From assembly GCF_030435805.1 (NCBI RefSeq), contig NC_081291.1, positions 12,485,001-12,549,000 on the forward strand: a DNA stretch of 64,000 bases, read 5' to 3'. The position numbers and the translations under genes were made by a program. This document shows positions 21,643-31,802 of the stretch, piece after piece. The stretch comes from Mustela lutreola (Eukaryota > Chordata > Mammalia > Carnivora > Mustelidae). The notes beneath the pieces were generated by a model. That model was not told where the DNA came from, ran no database searches, and saw only the letters and a program-made list of their open reading frames with translations. Each line of letters opens with the position of its first letter. The stretch's first letter is position 1.

Positions 21643-23105
21643 TCTGTAAACTAACATGGGTTTCACTTTGTGATGTTGAGTTAAGAAAAAAAAAAAAAAA
21701 AACAAGTTAGAGAAAGATACCTACCTTAAACCACAACAAAGACTCATAATAATCTTATTTTATGTTTGTTTACATGTCACATGTGTACAAAGGTGTGGAA
21801 GGATGCCCATCAAATTCACCCTCATAATTGCATGGCTGGCCATTGCATGATTTTAGCCTTAGTTGTGATATCTCAACTATTTAATAAGAGGAAACAAACA
21901 GTTGTAGTTTTTTAAATGTTTTATATCTTTAAAAAGACATTTAATTGTGTAAGTGACCCGAGTGGGGAAGGATGAAGGTCAGGAGGGTGTATTTGGCAGA
22001 CTCCTTGACCCCAGTGGCCCATGGCAGGGCTACTCTTCTCTCAGCACCAGAAGTCAGGGCCTCAGATCCCAAGTTTGCAGAGCATTAGACTCTGCTTAAG
22101 TCCCTGAGAAGCTCAGGTAATTGACTCACCCCTGGCAAGCAGGGAGGGAAGGAAAGTGAGGACATAGTCTCTCTGAGGCTGCCCCCTCCCTTGCAGGATC
22201 CCAAGGGGTCCTGGCATCCCTGTAGCAGAAGCAGAAGCAGTAGGACCACAGTGAGAGAAGGCACAGGTAAGGAACAGAGGCGGCATAAATAATGAAGGAC
22301 AGGCTTATGTCCTCCCCCCCACCCCCCGCCACTCCTGTCCAGCCGGCATGCTCAGGGCAGCAACCCTTTGTTTTGCAGTCTAGCCCTCACCTGTCCAGCC
22401 CTCCTCACCTGCAGAGCAGCACTAACCAAGGACCTCCTGCTGGACTGAGGCAGAGGCAGATGCAGAGCCTTGACCCCAGGTGAGTCACCTTCCTCACATT
22501 CCACCTAAGAGAGACCTGGGGAACCAGCACCTGTCCTGGACTCAGTGAAGCCATCCTGTTTATACAACCCCTTGTGCAACTTGAGTCTATGGCATGGGGG
22601 CAGTAGGTGGGGGGTCCACTTCCTAGCTTTGAGGCAGTGTGATGATTGCTTTGCAGGCATTGCTTTTTTGGAGCTCACATTACTTTATGAGGGAGGTTCA
22701 TTGGATAGCTGAGAAACTGAGGTACAGAGACCGAAGAGCTGCCCCTCAAAGTTACCCAGAATACTTCCTGACTTTGCACCTCTTTCTCCTCTCTGTTCTG
22801 CCCAGAAACCAATGGTAAAGGATCAGGGAAAGGCAAAGAAAAGAGAGAGATAAGAGGATTCAGGATTGAGAGACTCTAGCCACCTTCAGGGGTATAAACT
22901 GTCAGAGAGGCCTGAGGGACAGATGGGGTGATGGTGTGGATTTAAGGATGAAGAGAGGGAGAGAAAAGGCAAGCAGGAGGTGTCTAAAGCGTGAAGGAGG
23001 ATGCCAAGAAGGGAAAACCAACAGTTTGACTAAGAAGAGACAGCCAGGATGCAGGCAGACAGGTAAGACAGGATGGGGACTGAGAGGCAAGACAGATCTA
23101 GCCTG
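21643..23105. other. Mostly unique intergenic sequence
   Basis: No coding frame here resembles a known protein. Only a possible untranslated exon at 22379-22479 is noted. The GC content is higher than in the A/T-rich repeats around it. Confidence 0.4.
22379..22479 (+). other. Possible untranslated 5' exon of the OR10H gene
   Basis: A 101-bp segment lies between a good acceptor (CCTTTGTTTTGCAG, ending 22378) and a consensus donor (CCCCAG then GTGAGTCACC, from 22480). It is 5.4 kb upstream of the OR10H coding exon and on the same strand. OR genes commonly carry upstream non-coding exons. No transcript evidence is available, so this is inference from splice signals only. Confidence 0.25.
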
Positions 23106-23265
23106 TGGTTCTCAGTGAGGGGCACTTCTGCCCCCCAAGGATACATATGACAATATGCAATACTTTTGATTTTTCCAACTGAGAGGTGTTACTGGTATCT
23201 ATGGGTACCAGAAATGCAGCTCGATCCTGCAATGCACACATAGTCCCTTCCACAAAGAACCCAGC
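23106..23265 (+). mobile_element. MER5A relic, degraded
   Basis: GTGGTTCTCAGTGAGGGGCA, then GGTGTTACTGGTATCTATGG, GATCCTGCAATGCACACATA and CCACAAAGAACCCAGCC follow MER5A order. Confidence 0.65.
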
Positions 23266-23375
23266 CTTATGGGTGTATATGGGCAGCAGCTGGCCCCACC
23301 ATGATTTCCTCTAAGTTCTAGGTAGCCAGACATCTCTCCCACTCTCCCTTTGCCCCCCTCAGTAAAAAGACTGGT

Positions 23376-23816
23376 CTGCAGGGAGAGAGAGGATCTATAA
23401 GAAATCTCTGCATCATCTGCTCAATTTTTAAAATTTCTTTATTTGAGAGAGAGAGTGGCTCATGTATCTGTTCACACTGCCTTAAGCGTCTGTCTTTAGC
23501 TTAGGTCATGATTTCGGGGTCCGGATGTCGCCCCTTGTCTGGGCTCCCTGCCAAGTGAGGAGTCTGCTGCTCCTTCTACCTCTTGCCCCTCCACTCGCTC
23601 TCAAATAAAGAAATTTTTAAAATGTTCTAAAAAATTGAGAGGAATTTGTCAGTTGCATGAACACCGGGTGCTCATTACATCTTGTGCCCTCCTTAAGGCA
23701 TCTGAAACTAATGATAAACCATGTGTTAACTAACTGAATTTAAAGTAAGTAAAAAAATAAAAAGTTGAGCAGATAATGTAGAGATTTCTTATAGATCCTC
23801 TCTCTCCCTGCACACA
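23376..23816. repeat. Inverted repeat with about 55-bp arms and a 330-bp loop
   Basis: The left arm (about 23376-23431) and right arm (about 23762-23813) are reverse complements with about three mismatches. The shared core contains GGAGAGAGAGGATCTATAAG. The loop holds a forward CAN-SINE and LINE-1-like 3' UTR sequence. Confidence 0.85.
23485..23632 (+). mobile_element. CAN-SINE, old and 5'-damaged, in the hairpin loop
   Basis: AAGCGTCTGTCTTTAGCTTA, then GGTCATGATTTCGGGGTCCG and TGAGGAGTCTGCTGCTCC, with a tail TCTCAAATAAAGAAATTTTT. It is more diverged than the other SINE copies. About 120 bp of LINE-1 3' UTR-like sequence follows. Confidence 0.75.
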
Positions 23817-23839
23817 GTTTCTCCCCTTATTATCCTGCA

Positions 23840-24130
23840 TTACAGGATATAGTAATGTTACATCTGTTACAGTAGCTGAGGTAATTTTGACACATTATTA
23901 TTGACAAAAGCCTACAGTTTACATTAGGGTTCACTGTTCGTGATGCTGTGGGTTTTGACAAATGCACAATGTAATTATCCACCATTACGGTATCATACAG
24001 AACAGTTCACCAGCTTACCCCACGCCCTCAGAGTTTTACCTATTTATCCCTTCCTCTCTGCCACTGAACCTCTGGCAGCCACCAGTCTTTTTACTGTCTC
24101 CCTAGTTTTGCTTTTTCCAGAATGAACAGG
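23840..24130 (-). mobile_element. Old LINE-1 (L1M) 3' UTR relic
   Basis: Reversed phrases TATCATACAGAACAGTTCAC, GGCAGCCACCAGTCTTTTTA and TTGCTTTTTCCAGAATG match ancient L1M 3' ends. Confidence 0.6.
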
Positions 24131-24399
24131 CACCCCTCTTAGGTGCATTCTTCATCCCCATCACTCCAGAGGGTGCTTTATGCAGCTCTGGACCACCTTC
24201 TCAGGACAAGGTAACTTCTCATCTTCTCATACGTCCTCTCCCTTTCTTTCTTCATGGCTGTGGATTTTTGTGATCTTAACTGATACCGGGAGGGAGTGGT
24301 CCAGCATAGTGAGGCTGCCATCTCCCAGGTCCTGGGAGTGGCCTCTGACATTCATTAACAGCCACCAGTAAGTGGTGAATGTGACAGAGAGGTTAGGAA

Positions 24400-24620
24400 G
24401 AGATAAATTTTGGAAACATTCAAATACAGGTTCTGATCCTGGCTTCCTTATTCCGCAGCTGCGGTCCCTTGAGCAAGTGATGTGTCTTCTGTGGGATTCG
24501 GTGACCACATCTATAAGATGAGGATCATAGGGGATGCCTTATAATGTTGGAGTAAAGATTTAATACAAAATGCATAAGCATAGGTGCTGGGTTTATAGGA
24601 TACATCCAATAAAGGGTAGC
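24400..24620 (+). mobile_element. MIR relic
   Basis: Forward MIR order is visible: ACAGGTTCTGATCCTGGCTT, CCCTTGAGCAAGTGATGTG, ACATCTATAAGATGAGGATC and the closing TACATCCAATAAAGGGTAG. Confidence 0.6.
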
Positions 24621-24799
24621 TTTTTCACCAAGAACTCAAAATCCAGTGCCAGGAACAGTTTGTCTCCAGCATGACCCATTATGATGAGGGTCATGATAAG
24701 TTAGGAGCAAGGAATTTTAAACTTACTCAAGAGTCATTGTTTTGGAAGCATGCAGGAATGAGTGATTAAATCTGCCTTGGGAGGAGAATGTCCAGGATG

Positions 24800-25295
24800 A
24801 CATTTAAGCTGAATCTTTATTTATTTACTTACTTGTTTATTATTTTATTTTTTCAGTGTTCCAATATTCATTGTTTATGTACCACACCCAGTTCTCCATG
24901 TAATACCTGCCCTCCTCAGTACCCACCACCAGGCTCACCAATCCCCCAACCCTCCTCCCCTCTAAAACCCTCATTTTGTTTCTCAGAGTCCATAGTCTCT
25001 CATGTTTAATCTCCCCCCTCTAATTTCCCCCTCTTTACTTTTCCTTTCCTTCTTCTAAGGTCCTCTGTGTTATTCCTTATGATCCACAAGTAAGTGAAAT
25101 CAATGATAATTGATTCTCTCTGCTTCACTTATTTCACTCAGCATAATGTTCTCCAGTCCTGTCCATGTTGATGCAAAAATTGGGTATTAGTCCTTTCTGA
25201 TGGCTGAGTAATATTCCATTGTATATATGGACCACGTCTTCTTTATCCATTCGTCTATTGAAGGACATCTTGGCTCTTTCCACATTTAAGCTGAA
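24800..25295 (-). mobile_element. 5'-truncated LINE-1 with target duplication
   Basis: The reversed LINE-1 3' part (24814-25281) is flanked by perfect 14-bp repeats ACATTTAAGCTGAA (24800-24813 and 25282-25295). The 3' UTR type has CAGTGTTCC and CACCACCAGGCTCACC. Confidence 0.92.
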
Positions 25296-25395
25296 GCTTA
25301 AAGATAAACAGGCATTTGATGGGCAGAGAAGGGATAGAACCAAGATTGGGGCAGAGGAAATGTGCTAAGAAATTGCTACTGCACTATCTAGATCA

Positions 25396-25602
25396 TTGCT
25401 TTCAACCAGGGTTGACTTTGCCCCCATGAGAACATTGGTGATTGCCTAGAGACATTTTTGGTTGTCACAACTAAGCAAGGGTTGGTAGGAGTCAAGGATG
25501 CTGCCAAACACCTGATAAGGCACAGAATGCCCATCATCACCGCCCCAGCAAAGAATGATCTTGCCTTAAAAATCAAGAGTCCCACAGTTGAGAAACCTTG
25601 CA
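25396..25602 (+). mobile_element. MER5A relic
   Basis: Nearly complete MER5A: CATTGCTTTCAACCAGGGTT, AGAGACATTTTTGGTTGTCA, CAAGGATGCTGCCAAACACC and ACAGTTGAGAAACCTTG. Confidence 0.85.
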
Positions 25603-25977
25603 TTAGATGGTGGAGAGCCACTGGAAGCTCGTGAGCACAACTCATGACACTGGTCTCACCCATTCAGCCTCCTCTAGGAGGTTCTTATTTCCAAATTATT
25701 GACTTTGACTCACCTGTCAGAGTGGCAGGACTGACTGGGAGGTTGTTGGGGGAACAGTCCTAGGGGACCTATGGCCAGATGCTCACCCAAAAGTGGAGGA
25801 AGGGTGCAAGGGACTCCACAGAAGGGAAGCCAAGAAACTCTGGAAACTGGTGGTATTTGGAGAATGCAGCCTCTAGTCACCAACAGTTGCTCCCCCTTCA
25901 TTTCTCACTATCAACCTGTCAGGGCTTGACAGGGAACTGTGGCCACTTAAGAGGGCATTGGCCACTTTTTCCTGATT
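25603..25977. other. Unassigned intergenic sequence
   Basis: No repeat or gene recognised. Confidence 0.35.
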
Positions 25978-26560
25978 TTTTTTATTGTGGTAAAGTACTA
26001 TAACATAAAACTTACCATTTTAGCCATTTTATAGCATACAGTTCAGAGGTATTAACTACATTCACAGTGTTGTGAAGCCACCACCTCTATCTAGTTCTAG
26101 AACTTTCTCATCATCCAAAGGAAACACTGTGTCCATTAGCAATCATTCCCTACTCTCCCTCCCCAGTCCCTGGCAACCACCGATATGCTTTGAGCTCCTG
26201 CAAGAATGAATATTCATAGTAGCACTATTCACAATAATGAAAAAGTGGAAGCAATCCAAATGTGAGTAAATAGACAAAAAAGTAGACAAAAGTAAACAAA
26301 GTAAATAGACAAAAAAAAGTAGGAAATGGTTTATCCATGCAGTGAAATATTGGTCAACCATGAAAAGCAACAAAGTTTTTAGAACGTTACATACTACAAT
26401 GTCGATAAACCTCAAAACCAGTAGGCTGAATGAAAGAAGCCAGATCCCAAAGGTCACATAGAATATAATTTCATTTAGATGAGTGCCAAGAACAGGCAAA
26501 TAGAGACAGAAAGATTATTAGTGGTTTACACCTTTTAAAGTTTATATTGCCTAATAAAAA
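25978..26560. mobile_element. Old LINE-1 relics in head-to-head orientation
   Basis: 25978-26198 is a reversed L1M 3' UTR (TTATTGTGGTAAAGTACTAT, CCAGTCCCTGGCAACCACCG). 26200-26560 reads forward as LINE-1 3' sequence (AGTAGCACTATTCACAATAA, CTGAATGAAAGAAGCCAGAT). The switch at about 26199 may be an ancient 5' inversion. Confidence 0.6.
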
Positions 26561-26639
26561 GATCATTTTAAAATGGTTAAGTTACTCATAAAGAAACATG
26601 GAAATCTCATTAAATTGAAGTTATTTCCTGATCACAGAC

Positions 26640-26885
26640 TATGTACACAGACTATGTACTATTTACTGTATTGATTTACCATAGGTAGTACTTGGTGTGT
26701 GTCGGGTGACCTTCCAAGAAACTCATTTATTTCTCATAACAACTCTTTGAAGTAGGTAGGGGGACATGGAGGTACAGATAGGTGAAGAAACTTGCTCAAG
26801 TTTACGCAGTAGGCAGAACAAGAATTCAAACTCAGGTTGGCTGGCTCCCATGTCCCCTGTCTGATGGCCATGTTGTGTTGCTTTA
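26640..26885 (-). mobile_element. MIR relic
   Basis: Reversed MIR features: AACTCATTTATTTCTCATAA, GGTGAAGAAACTTGCTCAAG and AAGAATTCAAACTCAGGTTG. Confidence 0.65.
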
Positions 26886-27169
26886 GAACATATAGACTTC
26901 CTTCATAGGAGCTGGAAAACAACCATAATGTTATTTCTAATCAGCCTCCTGCTTCTGACTCCCTGCATGGGTAAATCCAGGGGAAGAATCTGATTTAAGT
27001 TAGAGGGGCAAGCTGATCCAAGGAGCTGTAGTCATGGAGAAAGGGTCTCTTGTGGTCTCTGAGGCTATGGGGAGAACAGGGTTTATCGGAAGGGAGTAGG
27101 GAACCCAGGGACAATGGGTGGAAGCTCCAGTGGAAGAATGTTCTCATTTTGGTAGGCAATCCAGAAGGA
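26886..27169. other. Unassigned intergenic sequence
   Basis: No feature recognised. Confidence 0.3.
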
Positions 27170-27365
27170 TAGTGAAAAGCATAGTCTTTGGAGACAGTCA
27201 GGCATGGGTTCAAGTCTTAGCTCTGCCTTTTTGACAGCATCACCTTGAGCCAGTAGCCCAACCTCTATGCACACCAATATTCTCAATGAGTATGCTCAAG
27301 ATACTCAAAATGTTGGTGATAAAAACAGCACCTTCTTTATTAAAATAATGAGAGGGTTAAATCAT
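27170..27365 (+). mobile_element. MIR relic
   Basis: Forward MIR: ATAGTCTTTGGAGACAGTCA, GGCATGGGTTCAAGTCTTAG, CTCTGCC, then a diverged remainder ending at GAGAGGGTTAAATCA. Confidence 0.6.
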
Positions 27366-27892
27366 AAGAGGCCCAGGGTGGGAATTCAATCAATGTGTTA
27401 ACATTAAAAATAAAAACAGTTATTTTACCAGCAAAAGATGTGTTTATTTGGGAATAAAAGGGAATCACAATCTAGTGCAAACAAGCTACCGAAAAATCGA
27501 AGGCAGGTTGAGGGGAACAAACAAGAGGTAGAATTCTTAAGAAGAACAGGGGTAAGATAGCAAAGCTGTTATTAAAAGTCCATTAGAATAAATGGAGAAT
27601 TCAAAGTATAGTGGTTTCTCAAAAGGAGAACTGTTAGGGGCAGGAAGTAGTATCCATACCCAAGGTCAAGTCCACCTCTTCCTGTCTTGTCCAGTTTGCA
27701 ATCCACCAGGAGGGGCAAGGTATGAGAGCTCTTCCTGCTGAAACCTTCCAGTGCATTTTAGTGAGATTTCCCTCTACTAATTTTCACAAATGCCAGCGGT
27801 CACTGATCAGGGGCAGCTTCCTGAGCCATTCCAGGTATGGAGAAAGCCTTTCCCCATCCAGTAGCTGACCTCTCTCTGTCACACTTCATCCC
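27366..27892. other. Upstream region of the OR10H coding exon
   Basis: No gene or confidently named repeat. It ends in a pyrimidine-rich stretch and a CTTCATCCCAG acceptor (AG at 27893-27894) just before the OR10H start. Confidence 0.35.
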
Positions 27893-27905
27893 AGATATAG
27901 CCTCT

Positions 27906-28853
27906 ATGCAGAGAAGCAACTTCTCAGTGGTGACTGAATTCATACTGGTGGGTTTCTCCACCTTCCCCCACCTTCAGCTGATGTTCTTCTTTCTGTTCCT
28001 GCTGATGTACCTGTTCACGCTGCTGGGAAACCTGCTCATCATGGCCACTGTCTGGAGTGAGCGCAGCCTGCACACACCCATGTACCTCTTTCTGTGTGCC
28101 CTGTCCATCTCTGAGATCCTCTACACCTTGGCCATCACCCCACGCCTACTGGCTGACCTGCTCTCCATCTACCATGCCATTGTCTTTGCAGCCTGTGCCA
28201 GTCAGATGTTCTTCTCCTTCATGTTTGGCTTCACCCACTCCTTCCTTCTCACCATCATGGGCTACGACCGCTATGTGGCCATCTGCCACCCCTTGCGCTA
28301 CAATGTGCTCATGAGCCCCCGCGGCTGCTCCTGCCTGGTGGCCTGGTCCTGGGTTGGTGGCTCTGTCATGGGGCTGGTGGTAACCATGGCCGTTTTCCGC
28401 CTAACCTTCTGTGGACCCAATGAAATTCACCATTTTGCTTGCCATGTGCCACCACTGTTGAAGCTGGCCTGTGGAACTGATGTACCAATAGTGGCCTTGG
28501 GTGTGGGCCTGGTGTGCATCACTGCCCTGCTGGGTTGCTTTCTCCTCATCCTCCTCTCTTATGCCTTCATCGTGGCTGCCATCTTGAAAATCCCTTCTGC
28601 AGAGGGCCGGCACAAGGCTTTCTCCACCTGTGCGTCCCACCTCACTGTGGTGGTTGTGCACTATGGATTTGCTTCTGTCATCTACCTCAAGCCCAAGGCT
28701 CCTCAGTCTCTGGAAGGGGACACTCTGATGGGCATCACCTACACAATCCTCACACCCTTCCTCAGCCCTATTATCTTTAGTCTCAGGAACAAGGAGCTGA
28801 AGACTGCCATGAAGAAGACCTTCCTCAGCAAACTCTACCCAGAAAAAATATGA
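27906..28853 (+). CDS. Olfactory receptor, OR10H subfamily
   Basis: Seven-transmembrane odorant receptor of the OR10H group, 315 residues, a typical length. Landmarks: N-glycosylation site N5-F-S; LLGNLLIMATVWSERSLHTPMY across TM1-TM2 is the OR10H signature; MGYDRYVAICHPLRYN ends TM3; KIPSAEGRHKAFSTCASHL precedes TM6; TPFLSPIIFSLRN forms TM7. The start at 27906 matches the conserved OR10H beginning MQR-N. An in-frame ATG at 27837 would add 23 residues, but a pyrimidine-rich acceptor (AG at 27893-27894) suggests that part is intronic. The ATG has a weak context (T at -3). One oddity is Ala178 (GCT, 28437-28439) in the outer-loop motif HFACHVP, where relatives have HFFCHVP. The last 120 residues are almost identical to the convergent OR10H at 41520-42479. 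The frame looks intact. Which human OR10H is the ortholog cannot be fixed here. Confidence 0.95.
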   Translation: MQRSNFSVVTEFILVGFSTFPHLQLMFFFLFLLMYLFTLLGNLLIMATVWSERSLHTPMYLFLCALSISEILYTLAITPRLLADLLSIYHAIVFAACASQMFFSFMFGFTHSFLLTIMGYDRYVAICHPLRYNVLMSPRGCSCLVAWSWVGGSVMGLVVTMAVFRLTFCGPNEIHHFACHVPPLLKLACGTDVPIVALGVGLVCITALLGCFLLILLSYAFIVAAILKIPSAEGRHKAFSTCASHLTVVVVHYGFASVIYLKPKAPQSLEGDTLMGITYTILTPFLSPIIFSLRNKELKTAMKKTFLSKLYPEKI

Positions 28854-29455
28854 TGATCTGGGAGGAATTATTTGGAAACAGCTTAAATCATGTTATCAGA
28901 TGCTACCATTAGAAATGCAATAACCTATATTTATCTGATGCTTTAAGGTTTAAAGGAACTTTGAAGGCAACATTCAACTGTACACACAATGGTTAATCAA
29001 CTTAAGAGTGTATTAAGATGTATGAGATGGTGATACACAGAGAAAATCAGATTTCATGATTCTTACCTGCTGCAGGACACTTTACTAGGCAGCATCAAAC
29101 CTAGGATCTGTTCTTCTCCTGCCAGAAGGTCTAATTACTTCCACAACTATTAATCCATATTATGAAGAGAAATGGAGGATGTCAGTTCCCCACCTTCTAC
29201 TAGGCAGCAATGGGTACCTACAACATGGATTTTGCAAGGTTACAAAAGACTAAGCCAAATTATAACAGAGGAGAGCAAAGCACCCAAAATTTCAGCATTG
29301 CACAGATCTGTGCAACAGCAGTTAGAAATAGTAATAAAGCAGACTCAGAGAAAAAAATCATGGAAAACTCTGCATTTCAAGTGTGTATCTCCACAGTCAA
29401 TTCAAGGAAAAAGTCCCACTGTGAGAAATCACCTGTTGTGTTAGAAAGTGATGTG
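28854..29455. other. 3' flank of the OR10H gene, no recognised feature
   Basis: No repeat family recognised. Small open frames at 29172 and 29210 resemble nothing known. Confidence 0.35.
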
Positions 29456-29930
29456 AAGATGAATGGATAAAGATGTGGTATATGAATACTATGCAGCCAT
29501 CAAAAGAAATGAAATCTTACCATTTGCGATGACATGGATGGAACTAGAGGGTATTTTGCTGAGTGAAATAAGTCAGTCTGAGAAAGACAATTATCATATA
29601 ATCTCCCTTGATATGAGGAAGTTGAGAGGCAAAGTGGGGGTTTTGGGGGGTAGGAAAAGAATAAATGAAACAAGATGGGATTGGGAGGGAGACAAACCAT
29701 AAGAGACTCTTAATCTCACAAAACAAACTGAGGGTTGCCGGGGGGAGGGGGTTGGGGAGAAGGGGGTGGGATTATGGACATTGGGGAGGGTATGTGATTT
29801 GGTGAGTGCTGTGAAGTGTGTAAACCTGGTGATTCACAGACCTGGGGATAAAAATATATGTATATAAAAAATATATGTTTATAAAAAATAAAAAATTTAA
29901 AAAAAAATTAAAAAAAATTAAAAATGTTAA
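29456..29930 (+). mobile_element. 5'-truncated LINE-1 3' end
   Basis: Begins inside ORF2 (coding like [14 protein letters not shown] and closing ISLDMRK), then the 3' UTR and an A-rich tail. The tail has the ATATATGTATATAAAAAATA form without the TACCCCT segment. Confidence 0.88.
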
Positions 29931-30034
29931 AATCGCATGTTTTCTATATATTTTTGATGAATATTTGGAATATACCAAATAAAACACAAAACCAGCTAGA
30001 GAACAACAACAAAAAAAGAAAGAAAGAAAGAAAG

Positions 30035-30236
30035 ATAGGGCGTCTGGGTGGCTCAGTGGGTTAAAGCCTCTGCCTTCAACTTGGGTCATGATCCCAGAGT
30101 CCTGGGATCGAGCCCCACATTGGGGTCTGCTCGACCCGAAGCCTGCTTCTCCCTCTCTTTCTCTCTCTCTGCCTCTCTGCCTACTTGTGATCTCTGTCTG
30201 TCAAGTAAATAAATAAAATCTTAAAAAAAAAAAAGA
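30035..30236 (+). mobile_element. CAN-SINE
   Basis: Full-length: GGGCGTCTGGGTGGCTCAGT head, GGGATCGAGCCCCACATTGG, CTGCCTACTTGTGATCTCTG and an AATAAATAAAATCTT tail. A GAAAGAAAGAAAG run precedes it. Confidence 0.93.
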
Positions 30237-30354
30237 AAGTAATGTGGAACACAGGCCAGTGGGGAACTCTTTGTTGAGCCACAATAAATGCAGAGTCCAG
30301 GATAGAGGGGTATCTCATGATCAGATCAGCTTAATGCTTCCTTGTAGGCATGAG

Positions 30355-30818
30355 GAGGGATTTATACTACATAATATTACATAATATATATAATTTGTTG
30401 AAAATATGTATATTTAAGAGAATAACAAGTACTACATAATATCACTTATATGCAAAACCTAAAAAAGGTGAACTTGTATAAAGCAGAGTAAAATTGTTTG
30501 TTACCAGGGGCTGAGGTGGAATTGGGAAGATGTTGTTTAAAGTTACAAATTTGCAACCAGTAGATAAATAAGTCCTGGAGGTCTTACCCAGAGCATAGTG
30601 ATTATGGACAACAATACTATATTGGTAACTTAAAAGTTGCTAAGAGACTAGATCCTAGTCGTTCCCACCACAAAAATGAAATGATAATTATTTGACATGA
30701 TAGAGGTATTAGCTAATGATACAGTAGTCATCATATTGCAATATACAAATGTATCAAATCAACACATACTATACCTTAAACTTACACAATGTTATGTGCC
30801 AATTATATCTCAATAAAA
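30355..30818 (+). mobile_element. Old LINE-1 3' UTR
   Basis: TTGTTTGTTACCAGGGGCTG, ACAACAATACTATATTGGTA, GTCATCATATTGCAATATAC and the terminal GCCAATTATATCTCAATAAA identify an L1M 3' end. Confidence 0.7.
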
Positions 30819-30980
30819 AATCTCACAAAACAAACTGAGGGTTGCTGGGGGGAGGGGGTTTGGGAGAAGGGGGTCGGATTATGGACATTGGGGAGGGTAT
30901 GTGCTTTGGTGAGTGCTGTGAAGTGTGTAAACCTGGTGATTCACAGACCTGTACCCCTGGGGATAAAAATATATGTTTAT

Positions 30981-31011
<31 letters not shown>

Positions 31012-31012
31012 A
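30819..31012 (+). mobile_element. 5'-truncated LINE-1 3' UTR
   Basis: About 190 bp ending in a pure poly(A) run. It carries the CCTGTACCCCTGGGGATAAA form of the 3' UTR and sits against the end of the old LINE-1. Confidence 0.87.
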
Positions 31013-31168
31013 AGGTTTCCTTGAGGTACCTGGCTGGCTCAGTTGGTAAAGTATGTGAATCTTGATTTGATTGACTCTTGGTTTGATTTTGAGGTTGTGA
31101 GTTCCTGCCCTATGTTGGGTATAGGGATTACTTATAAATAAAATGTTTAAAGAAAGGTTTCCTTAAAT
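31013..31168 (+). mobile_element. Short CAN-SINE variant with target duplication
   Basis: AAAGGTTTCCTT occurs on both sides (about 31011-31022 and 31155-31166). The inserted segment has a tRNA-like head, GGTACCTGGCTGGCTCAGTT, and GACTCTTGGTTTGATTTTGA, but lacks the usual long pyrimidine-rich body. It is a different, older SINE subtype. Confidence 0.75.
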
Positions 31169-31198
31169 TGTTTCTGTATATGAATTCATGAAATTTAA

Positions 31199-31388
31199 AA
31201 AAAAAGATTTTATTCATTTATTTATTTGACAGAGAGAGATCACAAGTAGGCAGAGAGTCAGGCAGAGAGAGAGGGGGAAGCAGGCTCCCTGCCTAGCAGA
31301 GAGCCTGACAGGGGCTCCATCCCAGGACTCTGAGATCATGACCTGAGCTGAAGTCAGCAGCTTAACCCACTGCGCCACCCAGGCACTC
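31199..31388 (-). mobile_element. CAN-SINE
   Basis: Reversed full-length copy: GATTTTATTCATTTATTTAT, GATCACAAGTAGGCAGAGAG, CACCCAGGCACTCC. Similar TGAATT(C/T)ATGAA sequences flank it. Confidence 0.9.
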
Positions 31389-31802
31389 CTGAATTTATGA
31401 ATTATTTTAAAATAGCAATTTATCATAATACTTAATGGACAGTAGCTTATGGTGTTACTGTTGTACATAATAATACATGTAATGAAAATGCACAAAAATG
31501 CACAAGCAATACATTTCCAATTGGCCAAAGCTAATAAAAATACATTTATTCATATTTAAGTTGAATAGTAAACAATTTGTCATTTGTCCTAAAGTTGAAT
31601 GCAGTTTTTCTTTACAACTTGAGCAATAAAAATATCCCATGTTATCATGAAGTGGGAGGATGTAGGAAACAACTTCAGTCAAAAGTGGGAAACCCAGACC
31701 GTCCTCCTTTGCAGAATGTACACTGCACTGCATGTTTCCTGTTCCCCCTCATGTACATTATCTCATTATAGCCTCACAATAAGGGATCAGGGCACATAAA
31801 TT
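31389..31802. other. Unassigned intergenic sequence
   Basis: No repeat or gene recognised. Confidence 0.3.
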
